From: Macrocybe gigantea
Lineage: Eukaryota > Basidiomycota > Agaricomycetes > Agaricales > Callistosporiaceae
Assembly (NCBI GenBank): GCA_011319805.1
Contig: SJRY01000278.1
Location: forward strand, 186,001 to 250,000
Length of the DNA: 64,000 nucleotides
Direction of reading: 5' to 3'
Each line of letters opens with the position of its first letter. Position 1 is the first letter of the stretch. The notes below the pieces were generated by a model. The model ran no database searches. It was not told the origin of the DNA and worked only from the letters and a program-made list of their open reading frames with translations. This document shows positions 22,736 to 33,064 of this stretch, piece by piece. The translations under genes and the position numbers were made by a program.

Positions 22736-24951
22736 ATGGCAGACATTCAGCAAATATCTGTTACTGCTCAAACGACTTCTTCTAACGACGTTTTATATGC
22801 TATCACTGTCTCGACATCGGGCGGGCAACGCCAGGAAGTCCTGCGCAGATATGCAGAGGTGTGTCTCCGGTGGCTGACCTACTCAACATAAGGGAACAAC
22901 ATCGACGACTATCCATAGTTTGTTGACTTGCAGAACAAGTTGGGCGATTCCTTCGCTTTGCCTCCTCCACTTCATGGCTCAGCAGGCATCGCTCCGGACG
23001 CCCAAATTGATGACCAGCTGATTGCGGGACAGAAGGCTGGACTTGCTGAATATTTAAACCATCTCGCTTCGTCCGCGGTGTTTCGCCAGCATCCAGCTTT
23101 CTTGGCCTTTCTCGCTCTGGCGGCACCGGAAACGGAGCAGGCTCCTGCTGAAGAAGCTGAACAGACTCCATCTCTGGCGCCTCCTGCTGAAGAGCACCCA
23201 GATGCAAAGGCTTCTCCGATTGCGGCTGCCTATTATCCAGCATGGAGCGCCGACAGCCACCCACCGAACAAGATTGATTTCTCTAAATTCGATATCCTTT
23301 TCTTTGGTATGTATCACGAGCCGCATATATGCATGTCAATATAACCCATGGCATATTATTTTCTACTTAAACAGCTTTCGCCACTCCGAACTCCTCGTCC
23401 ACCATCAATTGGGAGGACAATGGAGAAGCGACACTCAAGAACCTTGTATCAAGCGCCCGGAAAAGCGGCAAAAGAACTAAAATAGTTCTGTCTGTGGGTG
23501 CGTACCGCCTGCCACAGCTCGTATGGTGGTTAATTTTGAAACATGCTAAGGCGGTTGGAATGGGTGTCATTGGTTCGGTCATGCTGTGGGCAACGCCTCA
23601 AATCGCGCCAAATTTACAAATGCACTGGTGCATGCCGTCAACACGTTCAAGCTGGATGGTAAGCCTTTGCTTCCTGAGAAGCGCGGTTTCGTTCAGATGA
23701 TTCTCTCTAGGCGTCGATATCGATTGGGTGAGACACCACTTTCTCGGAGCTTCATTTCAGATGCGTGCCCGAAGCTGATTCTTACCCAGGAGTATCCTAA
23801 TGAGTCTGGCGCTGGAAACCCGCATGGTCCAGCGGACGCAGAAAACCTCCTTGCCTTGTTCAGATCCCTCCGAAAGGCCCTCGGTAAGGCGACTGAATAT
23901 TAATAGATATAAAGCACATATAAAGGTCCCATTCTGGCAGGTCCGTCAAAAATCATATCGTCCGCAACAACACAAATGCCATGGCATGGCTCGAGCGGAA
24001 AACCACTGAAGGATGTCTCCGCGTTCGCCGCTGTAATGACATATGTGAACATTATGTGAACCTTTATTTCTTCCCTACATGTATAAAAAGTTTTTGACCT
24101 TGTTTCCAGGAATTACGACGTATGGGAGGGGACATCGAAACCCGGCCCTAACGCCCCACTTGGTACGCATCTGTCTGGCGTTCTGCCTTATAGCCTCAGC
24201 CTATTTCTTCACAGACAACCGGTGCGGCTCATCCGAACAACCAAATGCCAGTGCAAAGGCCGCATTTTGCCAATGGACGAAAGCTGGCATGCCAGCATCC
24301 AAACTCTTACTTGGCCTACCGCTCTATGGCTACGTCAACAAGAGCAGATCAACGAGACTTGTCCATGACGTTGCGACCGATCCCGGTGAAGACCAATTCA
24401 AGTATGCTGTAAAATCTACTTCCGAGATGGACGTACAGAGCGTTCAGGCCGCGGAAAGCGATCTGAGCCATATGTGGGGTCAACAAATACCGTTTGAAAA
24501 GCTTCTCCGGGTTGGCATTCTGAAGAAAAAGGCGGACGGAACCTACGCAGCTGCTAATGGATACACCAGAGGTGCGATTACCCCCCGCCCTGCTGCGTTC
24601 AGCACGACCTAAGTGTGTCGGCCGTTTCATAGGTTGGGATGAGTGCAGTCATACGCCGGTAGGCGAATCGACACTCCTCAATGGAACAGAGATTTAATGT
24701 GCGATTACGTCTAGTTTCTTTACAGTGTCGCGCGAAACACCCTAGTGACCTACGACGACCCAGAGAGCTTGGCGGACAAAGCAAGGTATGCAAAAGAAGT
24801 GGGCATGGGAGGGTGTTTCACCTGGTCCCTTGATCAGGTAAGGCACCGCTCGCAGCCCTTCTGCGTCGCCTTAACCTCTCATCTCTTTCTTGACAAGGAC
24901 GACGGTGTTGTACTCCAGCAAGTTATTCGCTCAGCCTTGGGCAAGAAATAG
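22736..24951 (+). CDS. PX domain fused to GH18 chitinase
   Basis: The ATG at 22736 opens a PX-like domain in residues about 1-125. It has DVLYAITVSTSGGQRQEV, then VLRRYAEFVDLQNKLG (the RRYxxF signature of phosphoinositide-binding PX domains), a PPPLHG loop, and AEYLNHLASSAVFRQHPAFL. A short Ala/Glu/Pro linker follows. GH18 then begins with AAYYPAW and KFDILFFAFATP. The catalytic motif DGVDIDWEYPNES is intact, with its glutamate, across two introns (LDG, VDIDW, EYP). Further GH18 marks are KIVLSVGGWNG, NYDVWEGTSKPGP, LLLGLPLYGYV, GWDECSHTP and MGGCFTWSLDQDDG; the stop is at 24951. There is no signal peptide, so the protein is predicted intracellular and perhaps membrane-associated. The hydrolase call is firm; the PX call rests on motif reading. 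Confidence 0.88.
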
Positions 24952-25172
24952 TATTTTCCCTTTTGTGTTCCTCTAGATGCCTCTCGTGTAATGCATCTTT
25001 GATGCGTGATTGCTATGCACCTTGAATTTGGCAGTTTTAAGAAAGTCATTGGCCACCGATCGAGAGCACGACTTGATTCAAAAATAGCGCACAACACCGC
25101 ACACAAGTGGGCGCAATCTAACAAGCCTGTGTTTACTCCTACCACCATTTTGTCTTCTGTCACATCCATATC

Positions 25173-26467
25173 ATGACCCCAGGCCACGAAGCAAAAGCAA
25201 AGATGGTCGTAAATCCCGGAAACGTATTGCTAGACAGGCATGACAAGGAACGGCAGGTATACTCGTCTCGTAATTCGTCAGCTATGATCCTGTCGAATCT
25301 TCTCACCAGGCCAATGGGTATTCAATCTTGTAAGAACACCATTCGTATATCTAATATATTCTAAAAGGCGCTTTCTGCTTGAAAACAACCTCTGGGGGCA
25401 AAATGACGCGGAAAGGGGTTCGTATATGCGCCTATTCGACTTAGCGGGCCTCTCTGAGAGGTGGTTCAGGCTATCAGAAAAGTCGAGCGATGGGATCGAT
25501 TGACGATTTCGTCGCTTGGGAGACTGTATATGAATGGGTCGGAGGTATGGAAAACGAAACAAGACATCAACTCATCTGACTTGTATGCGCATAATTTCGC
25601 TCACAGGGGACTACCGAGTCAAGTCATGTATGTCGTAGCGCCATTCCTGTCTCTGCGCCCTCGCTTGATGAATTGATAGATGCAAACCTCGATCTGCTTG
25701 TCGAACGGGGCAAGCAGATTGAGTTTATCACCTCAATTCCGACAAGTTGGCATTGGAGATATGAAAAGTCATCCCGAGACCTCAGAGCGAACGTCACATA
25801 TGATCTGTGGCTTTCTGATTCTCCAGATACTCTTGGAGCTACCGAGGCATCGACGTTCGAGATGTATGTTCTGTTCTGGGCCTTGACCGCTTCAGCTGAC
25901 AGAGAGTTTTCTTGAATAGCATGGTGTGGTTAAGTGCAAGGGGCGGGTATGCATTCTAGATCTTCTACGGTCGATAACTCGTCTCAATGCAGCACATCAG
26001 TGCGAAACCTGCCCGCTCCAAAATGGAACATGAATCCCCAGTTGATGCGCAGTAAAGTTGTCTGTGGCTGCTTTCTAGTGTCTGGCTGAGTGCCGCTGCA
26101 GCATCGGAGGTAGAGGCTGGACCATGTACAAGGGCAAAGTCAAGACATGGACCGTGATATCTTTTGTCGCGCACGAAGAGTTGAACGAGTATGACGGAGA
26201 TCTTAAACTGTTTCTAGGTGAGAATATCATCGCGTCAGAATCAATCTATCGAGATTAACATGCTTTAGACTACCTCGTAGCTCGAGGCATCGTCCCTTCG
26301 AATCAACACTTGGTCCAAGTCCAGGGAGGAACAGAGGCTTTCATTGGTAAGACGACATCGCGCTTCCCAATCGAAGTGAAATAACATCTTTCGCCGGTAT
26401 AGGGAGTGCTAAGCTGATAATTGATGTTTATGCGATTTCCGTCCAGTCTGATCCAGGATGTGTATGA
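25173..26467 (+). CDS. GH12 endoglucanase/xyloglucanase, apparently without signal peptide
   Basis: GH12 enzymes cleave beta-1,4-glucan or xyloglucan with two catalytic glutamates. Exon 1 (25173-25256) and exon 2 (25310-25329) lead to LLENNLWGQNDAERGS, then FVAWETVYEWVGG, and, joined over two introns, RVKSYANLDLLVERGKQIEF, SIPTSWHWRYE and VTYDLWLSDSPDT. The nucleophile lies in TEASTFEIMVWLSARGG, and the acid/base in QVQGGTEAFIGSAKL. The stop TGA is at 26465-26467. These are the canonical GH12 signatures in order, so the enzyme looks complete. The N-terminus (MTPGHEAKAKMVVNPGNV) lacks a hydrophobic signal; either the protein is not classically secreted or a 5' exon was missed. A second in-frame ATG lies at 25203. 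Confidence 0.87.
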
Positions 26468-26601
26468 CTTTCAACATGTTTCTGCGTTTCCTACATTGTG
26501 TTATAACATATGTATTTCGCCCGTTTTCTACAAGTTGTTCGCCAAGGACGTCTAAATTTACAGTAGGTACTGCGAGATGCAAACCCTCCTACACCACTTC
26601 C

Positions 26602-27250
26602 TCAGTGGCGAGCGGATAAGTCTTGTATTTTGACGTCCGGAAAGAATGCGACTTGCCCAGCTCCCGGGGGCAAAATCACGGATCGCCTCTTATTCACCAC
26701 ATTCCATCTATATGACAACGCATGTAGACACCCGGTGATGATTCTGTTGCTCGTCAGGTAAAAGTCAAGCAGTCCGTTTCCCATGCAAAGATAGTACGCT
26801 GCGCCGAAGTTGAGAAGCGCGCCGACAGCAGACACGATGGGGATATACGTGTCGTTGTAATCGACGTTGAACTGCTTTTCGCTGGGGTACACGGCGTATG
26901 CCATGTACGCCGCGAACCTGGAATGGAAAGACATGTGAGTGAACACGCTGGGTACGCGTCAATCGCGTTCGACTCACAACAGGTTAAAGACCGATGTTAT
27001 GATCTCTGGTGTGGAGCAGATGAGGCGGATATGTTCGATGAAATGATTAGGACGCTATCCAGAAACTGCAGAAAGGCAGATTTTTACCTCCTCTGAAAAG
27101 CAAAGGCGATTATGAGTAAAGTATTATGGTCGAACTGGTGTGTACTGTACTTACTGTTCTGAAACCACAAATCTGGAGATGGCGTGTAGGTCTATTGGCA
27201 CGGTGAACATAATGCTCGAGCAGTTTAAGCCTTTTTTGGCGTCTGCTAAC
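26602..27250 (-). CDS. Unidentified small membrane protein
   Basis: I do not recognise the family. Exons that splice in frame read FTVPIDLHAISRFVVSEQ (about 27215-27155), then HFIEHIRLICSTPEIITSVF joined to AAYMAYAVYPSEKQF, then DTYIPIVSAVGALLNFGAAY and FYLTSNRIITGCLHALSYRW, ending KIQDLSARH at 26602. Two or three hydrophobic helices are evident, and the intron borders (3' AG before each conserved block) look real. The 5' end is not defined; an ATG frame at 27911 might belong to it but no join was found. The neighbouring minus-strand gene at 29.3-30.2 kb is also a small membrane protein. Confidence 0.45.
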
Positions 27251-27359
27251 AGGCCAAACGTCGCGTTCATATACGGCGCAAGGCATGCGCATATTTAGGT
27301 CATGTCGCTGGAGCGCTGTGAAATGCTGTTGTGTGTAATTATAATGCTGTTACGCAGAT

Positions 27360-27590
27360 GGTTTCTATCCGAGCATTCAAAACAAGCCGTCTCGTAACGT
27401 TGACGGCGGCAGTAATGTAAAGCTGTTGGAGCAGTGCCATAACTATAACTGCTCTCTCATAGATTTAGGCTTGAGAGCATGTCTGGGCTGTGATTCGATT
27501 CGATGGCTTTCGAGATCAGAATTTCTGGCGAGAAAGCGGATGTATCAATTAGAACACCTACACTATTCGGAAATGAAGCGCCTATAATTT
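27360..27590. repeat. Diverged duplication, copy 1
   Basis: By eye this segment resembles 29076-29335. It shares gatggtttctat at the left, then gcttgagagcat against gcttgggagcat, a tttcgagatcag core, and ggcgagaaagcgga against ggtgagaaagcgga, with a common ending near attcgg/ttcggga and gaagcg/gagcg. Copy 2 ends at the stop of the small membrane protein gene at 29311. Copy 1 lies beside the unidentified membrane protein, as if a gene with its 3' flank had been duplicated. The divergence is high, so the event is old. Confidence 0.55.
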
Positions 27591-27707
27591 ATGGCAGTAG
27601 ACGAATCCAGCAACCATGTAGCATTTTTCAACGGCTGTTGCTGCATCGGAATAACAGATCCGCAACAAATAGCTATATTATCCTTACAGCTTGAATGACA
27701 TATGCTG

Positions 27708-28900
27708 TCAACAATGCTGAAAAGTCCCCCGAACATCGGGACTCACAGACGCCTTCGATATTTCTAAATTGTGCTCTTCCCTCATGATAGCGTTTGGACC
27801 CACTCCTTTTGCCCAGTTTATGTAACTGTGTTCATCCGAGGAGGGCAGCGGATTGAAATCGTTCAACGTGCACTCCCCACCTGTTTTCCTCAATTCCGCT
27901 GTGTCCGCCATTTCATTACGTTGACATTACAATGGTGTTGATCCTAAAGGACAATAGCGTCCCTGTGAAGAATGTCCAAGGCCTCCTTGACGTCTTCAAG
28001 AACGCTTTTGGGCAGCGATGTCCGGCAAATTCGTAATAGGTATTCTTAGCAGTGACGAGTTCCGTAACCACCATGGTTCCACCACGTAATTCAGCGAAGA
28101 CACAGCTCTGGAGCAAGCTCAGCGTCTGCATGCGATCGATGGGCACGTCCAAAGTAGTCGGCACAAAACTTGCCAATTGCGTTCTTGGTTCCGTACGTGG
28201 TGCGCCAAAATGCGGTTGGCGATAGTTGAGGCTGGTCTGTCTGTCAAATTGGAACTGCCCTGTGGTGAGAGGCGTTCGAGAAGGACACTCGTCTTAATAA
28301 GGTGCATCAGGAAGGAGTAGGTTTTGAATATTTTTTTGCTCCAGGTTTTGTACACCTTCCTCGAAGATCGAGAAGACTTTGGTGATCTCGCGAATTCGTT
28401 CTGAGCAGAAGGCATCACCTCCGAGGTGAATCAATCTAGTTCGTAAACGCTTGTAGAGTATGTATTTCAGTCGCCGCGTGAATTAACTGGGCAACGCATG
28501 AGACCAGCTCTTCATCTTGTCATCTTCAACTTCAATACCTGTGCCCCAGGTTAGACACCCGGCATCCATCAGAACATAAACATTGCAAGAGTTCATGGTC
28601 CTCCTTTAATGATTTTAAGCAAACTCCTGGATGGCGGCAATAAAAGCGCGCAGCGATCGAGTTGGATATGTGGTAATTTTGCTTCGACATCCTCCAGTTG
28701 GCAAGGCGTCTGCTGCCGGATAGAAGTAGGCGTGCGGTGCTCGAACTTCAGCTCTTTCCCCAAGACATCCGGAATTTACGATTGCGGTCTTCAAAGCATT
28801 TGCGATGTCCATGTCGTCGATCTCAACGGTAACAAGTAAATCCAAGTGGCCGTCAGTTGACCAGTTTTGCTGCCCATCACGTGGCCCGATAGTATACATC
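27708..28900 (-). pseudogene. Unidentified minus-strand coding remnants
   Basis: Several minus-strand frames look protein-like but do not join into one gene I can name. From the 5' side they are a 94-codon frame at 28899-28615 (VEIDDMDIANALKTAIVNSG), a stretch near 28435-28300 (GGDAFCSERIREITKVFSIF), a longer block at about 28260-27960 (DVPIDRMQTLSLLQSCVFAE, VTAKNTYYEFAGHRCPKA), and an ATG-started frame at 27911-27708. I see no catalytic motif, signal peptide or membrane segment. It could be one decayed gene, two small genes, or a functional gene with introns I could not place. Confidence 0.35.
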
Positions 28901-29075
28901 CAAACATGTCGAGAAATTTACGCCCTAACTACGCCTTTATGCATTATACCTTATGGAACGACGAAAACGCCTTCAGGTTTCTGAGAATTCTGAAAAGAGT
29001 GCTGTAATACATGAGATTGTTCTGTCAGGGGGGGGACTTTGTATCTACAAACATATACAGGCATCTAGGTCCGGA

Positions 29076-29335
29076 TGGTTTCTATTCATACAGCGACTAA
29101 GTGATCTCGTAAAATACAAATAGTCCTGAGGATGCGGTGCTAATGTTGACAATAGTGACAGTGATGCTCATGAAGCTGCTGGAGTAGCGTTATATTCGGT
29201 TGCGCTGCTATCTCCCGTATGTGCAGGCTTGGGAGCATATCGAGGCAGTGACTCAATGGGTTTCGAGATCAGAAATCCTGGTGAGAAAGCGGACGAGTCA
29301 GTTAAAGTATCTATATTGTTCGGGAATTGAGCGTG
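29076..29335. repeat. Diverged duplication, copy 2
   Basis: This is the partner of 27360-27590, described there. It spans the sequence just 3' of the minus-strand membrane protein gene and runs into its last codons. The two copies lie about 1.7 kb apart in the same orientation. Confidence 0.55.
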
Positions 29336-30230
29336 TTACCTTTCATGGCGGCGGCCTTTTCGCCCTGCCTGCCGAAGCCGAGTCCAGGCTTCATAGAACC
29401 AGAGTTGGCCCCGCCGAGTACGTTCGAGACAAACGAGGGAGGCGGGGAGGTGCGCGTGGACACGGAGTGCGTGAGGTGCGTCGGAAGCGGGCTCTTGCTG
29501 GACTCGCGCCAGGACGTGATGGAGCGCTTGGCCTTGGCGGACTCGCGCCAGATGAGGCCAACGAGAATGTTGAGGCACCCAAGCGAGAATAGGAAAAACG
29601 CCGACACAAGCGTGAAGGTGTCGACGTGGTGTGAGAGGATGGCTGCGCCGATGCTAGACGTCATTCCAGATAAGGACTCAGGTTATGGCTGGGAGAGCAA
29701 GATGAAAAGTACGTACAGGCATTGCATGAGACCCAAAGCGCCCACGCCAAAGTCCTTTCCAAGAACGGGGAAGAACCGAGTGAAGAATGACGAGGGCCAA
29801 CCGACTTCGGACATGATGAGAACGATTGTTTGTCCGATGATCAGCAATCGGTTGAGGACCGCCCAGAAAGCGCCCGCCGGTTGATTTGGAACGGTGCTTC
29901 CCCTGATGATTGAAAAGTATGTTTCGCGGCGTCAGACGGATCTTTGATGAAGACGAAAGCACGTACGCAATGTAGTCTATGTCCATGGCGTTTGCCAGAG
30001 TGGAGTTGTCGCTTCCGACAACGTTCCCAGCCGCTACAAAGTGGTTGACTGCTTGGATGTCATGCACCAGCGTGACGATGTTGCTTGCGAAGACGAGGAT
30101 GAGAGCGATGATGCTCAGTATCCGGACAGCGTTGAGAAAAATAAAGACGTCTAGAAAAATTCCAAAGCGTTCAATCACCACCCAAAGTTTCCAAAAACGT
30201 GGCAAGCGTACATGCTCTTGGTGGCATCAT
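29311..30230 (-). CDS. Basidiomycete tetraspan membrane protein (DUF7598-like)
   Basis: The likely start is the first of two ATGs at 30230-30225: a short exon MMPPRAY, a 61-bp intron (30151-30211), then VFIFLNAVRILSIIALILVF, ASNIVTLVHDIQAVNHFVAA and later NQPAGAFWAVLNRLLIIGQT, IVLIMSEVGWPSSFFTRFFP, VLGKDFGVGALGLMQCL, and after another intron AAILSHHVDTFTLVSAFFLF, LGCLNILVGLIWRESAKAKR. That gives four hydrophobic helices and a Ser/Thr-rich, Gly-rich cytoplasmic-type tail ending at 29311. The conserved SEVGWP and RFFPVLG blocks recall a basidiomycete-specific uncharacterised family that I believe is named DUF7598, but the name is from memory. Function unknown. Confidence 0.72.
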
Positions 30231-31421
30231 TTTTCGTACGTCAAGAGGCTTAGAAGTCGATTGCAGGTGAGGCGTTCAGCTACGGGAATGACGGGGCAAA
30301 AAAAGAGAGTCCAAAGCCAAAGGTCGTCAAGAATACCAGCCAGACGAGCACCAGCGTCTGGAACAAAGTAAGAGGGCTTGAATGGGCGTGAAAGGCGGAA
30401 AAGACAGGAAGGACGACAGTCAGCCGTGACTTGCGAGATTATGGATGATTGAGAAAATAAGATCCACCTCAAACGCGCGCTTTATACAAAAGGGATCTCC
30501 TTTTGAGAATTTCAGCCGCCATCGTTGCCTTGGATGCAAATTGGCCGGCTCCATTGTTCTCGCCGTCGTTCATTGTTCTTTGTCGACGCAGCAGACAACA
30601 AACCTGAATTGTTTGTAGTCACAGTCCGTCACGCTGTTTGTGTCACTATTCTCCGAGTTGAGCCCGCTCACGTTGTCCGTCCCAAAACATCAAGAGAACA
30701 CCAGATGCAAGGGCGGAATATACTTGGGGAATATGACTTATCGGACTTGTGGAACTTAAAATCTTTCTGTCCTTGAGGTTCCAATCGGCTTTTTTTGCAT
30801 TCCGCATCCGAACAAGTCCTTGTTCTCGTAATGCTGTCAGACTTTTCGGTAGATCCTCGTCCATGTGCAAGCTAGCCGCTCAAGATGCACGGATCCCCTC
30901 TGGTCTGTTCCATAAATATCTCGACCAATGATGGTCCCGACAGTGCCTCGCGAAAGCTAGATATCTCTCGTTTTAGCACAAAACCAAGTACGACTCGACG
31001 AATTTCTATGCTGAGATACCGAGATGTCAAAGCCATCGGTGGAGAAGAACTCGCATCGGAAGTCGTCTAGCTCAGACACACTTCAGCAACGTCGATTTTT
31101 ACCCTGGTCATACGACGATCCATTCTCTGTGGGACGAATTGATCGATCCTCTCGGTGCCCCTTTTCAAGATCAGCGATCTTCTCCGGAAGGCGATCACAG
31201 CAGTATTTCTATTCTACCCGCACATTTGTCTAATGCGAAGACGGGGCACGTCTGAAACTCATCCGAGTAGCATGGACCACCCTTCTCGTGACCGCTTGCA
31301 CTTCACGCCAGAGCAATTTGCTGCAAGTCGGAACATCTAACTCTCCGTTTGTAGGATGAACATATGTTTTCCGTGATTTTATTCTGCTTCCCATTTTGTT
31401 CAAGTCCTCTGGGTGCCCACG
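30231..31421. other. 1.2 kb without a recognised gene
   Basis: The region contains protein-like but unnamed fragments. An open plus-strand frame from about 30980 to 31257 includes KYDSTNFYAEIP and THFSNVDFYPGHTTIHSLWD, and a minus-strand ATG frame begins at 30864 (MDEDLPKSLTALREQGL). Neither has a recognised domain or clean splice partners. They may be relics or an unrecognised short-exon gene. Confidence 0.35.
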
Positions 31422-31430
31422 TATAAAAAG
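31422..31430 (+). promoter_or_regulatory. TATA box of the six-cysteine secreted protein gene
   Basis: TATAAAAAG lies 89 bp upstream of the first base of the ATG at 31519, a plausible core promoter position for a strongly expressed fungal secretory gene. This is a sequence match only. Confidence 0.6.
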
Positions 31431-31518
31431 CGTGAGCCCAATGCTGGCTGGCTTCTCAAGTCGTTGAAATTTCAAGGGCTCTCTCAACCGTCCCATCTGC
31501 CCAGAGAACAGAAGCATC

Positions 31519-32150
31519 ATGCTCGGTTTTGCCAAAGTCTTTGCTCTTCTCAGCGCTGTCGTCGCCGTGGTTGCCGTTCCGGCGAATGTCGTGACCATCG
31601 ACGCTACCACGATGATCGTCAACAAGGCCGACACAGTCGCGAAGAGATCTCCGGTCAGCAATGACGCCTACTCGCTCACTTTTCTCGTTGCTGACAATCT
31701 TGCTCCTGAACAGGACCAGGCTCAGGCTGGAACCGTTTTTTTCTGCACTGACATCAACTGGGGCGGCAACTGCTTCCACTTTGTCAACATCCCGGACAAC
31801 AACATCTGCTTCTCTATGCCGTCTGGATTTGATAACGGTCAGTTTCTTGCCCGGAACGCAATCCTGGACACTTCTTGATCCACTGCGTTGCTAGATATCA
31901 GCAGCTTCGGTCCTGATAGCGACTTGGAGTGCATTCTCTACACGTGCGTTCACCTCTCGTTTATTTTTTTCCCTCTTCACTGTGTCTTCAACGGCGATGT
32001 TGATGAACGTTATTGGGCAGTGATGGAGCGTGCGCGGCCGGGCCCGGTGAAAGATCGTCTGGAAGTATCTTCAGCCCCGGCATTGCCGACCTGAGGACCA
32101 TCAACTTCAATGATGTGACTAGCTCATTCAAATGCTTCTTCTTGTTTTGA
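31519..32150 (+). CDS. Small secreted protein with six cysteines
   Basis: Three exons (31519-31837, 31895-31943, 32021-32150; GT-AG) add to 498 nt, or 165 residues. A typical signal peptide (MLGFAKVFALLSAVVAVVAV) is followed by a propeptide-like stretch with a KR site (DTVAKR). The mature part has six cysteines: VFFCTDINWGGNCFHFVN, NNICFSMPSG, DLECILYTDGACAAG and SSFKCF. The FFCTDxNWGGxC pattern recalls small fungal secreted proteins with a crystallin-like fold, but that is only an impression. The three exons keep frame and every intron border is canonical, so the gene is likely real; its function is unknown. Confidence 0.75.
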
Positions 32151-33064
32151 GCCCGCAAAAACGGAGAGGCTCGACTCGTAGGTTTGCGGCAGAGGTGAAG
32201 AGGATGAAGCGTTGTTAAGAAATCTATGAATTTTTTCTCCTCTTTGATTGGATTTGGTCTTTTCGTTTTCAAGTTTGTATTCTGGTTGCATGGATTTGCT
32301 CACTTGGTCTTGGTGATTGCTGTACTCGTAATAAGAAGCAATATGTGTTACGCAAAGCGATGCCCAGTTTTCACTGAATTCATCAACGCAGGGGGGATGA
32401 GGACACGTGAAGGGGTCCAAAACCTGAAAAACACACTATCGACAGCCTGCTTATATCCCTCGAATTCCTACATCTGCCTTGGGCGTTGCACGGGGAAAAA
32501 ATTGGTGCCATGTTTAATATAACCTCTGAATGGAATGCTTGATATGACCCAGGCTGGATGCTTCGAGAGACAATATCAATACGATGACATCGACTGCCCT
32601 AGCCAGAAAGCGTCGCAGAACAATGAAGAGCATTTCATGCTTCTGCAGCTACCGCTTACACAACATTTCGTTCTTCACAATTGGCACCCTTTCCCCACAC
32701 GAAGAACTCTTGTCAATACTTTAGCACGCCCATCTTTGACTACCGATCTAGTTTTATGTGCAGTCACGACTCAAACAACAAGTCGATACTTTCCGCGGTA
32801 GAAAGGTACCATTCCCCATGTTACGGAAGATTTATTTTCATTGTCAGAAGCCAAGCGAAGTTCGTGTCAAAAGCAATTCAATCAATATAGGAAGAAGGAA
32901 GTCGTAGCGTATCCTGATATCAACGTTTCCGGAGACAAGTTCCGAGAGGTATATAGATACAATGGTCCAAGGTCCACTGGGGTCTGCGAGGAGGAACAAA
33001 AGCGGCGGTGAAAGATGTTGGCAAAAGCAATATTTGGCAAGCATCAGGCATAGTTCAAGTGTCT
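32151..33064. other. 0.9 kb convergent intergenic region
   Basis: This lies between the 3' ends of the small secreted protein gene (+) and the UNC13-type gene (-). Only short frames without recognisable content are present; no repeat or RNA gene is seen. Confidence 0.45.

Noticed and set aside
29327..29884. 185-codon plus-strand frame
   Set aside because: It is antisense to the membrane protein gene at 29311-30230, whose hydrophobic helices and splice sites are convincing.
30980..31257. Open plus-strand frame with NVDFYPG and HTTIHSLWDELID
   Set aside because: It briefly suggested a lipase-type gene, but no catalytic motif, start or splice partners could be found; noted only as a possible relic.
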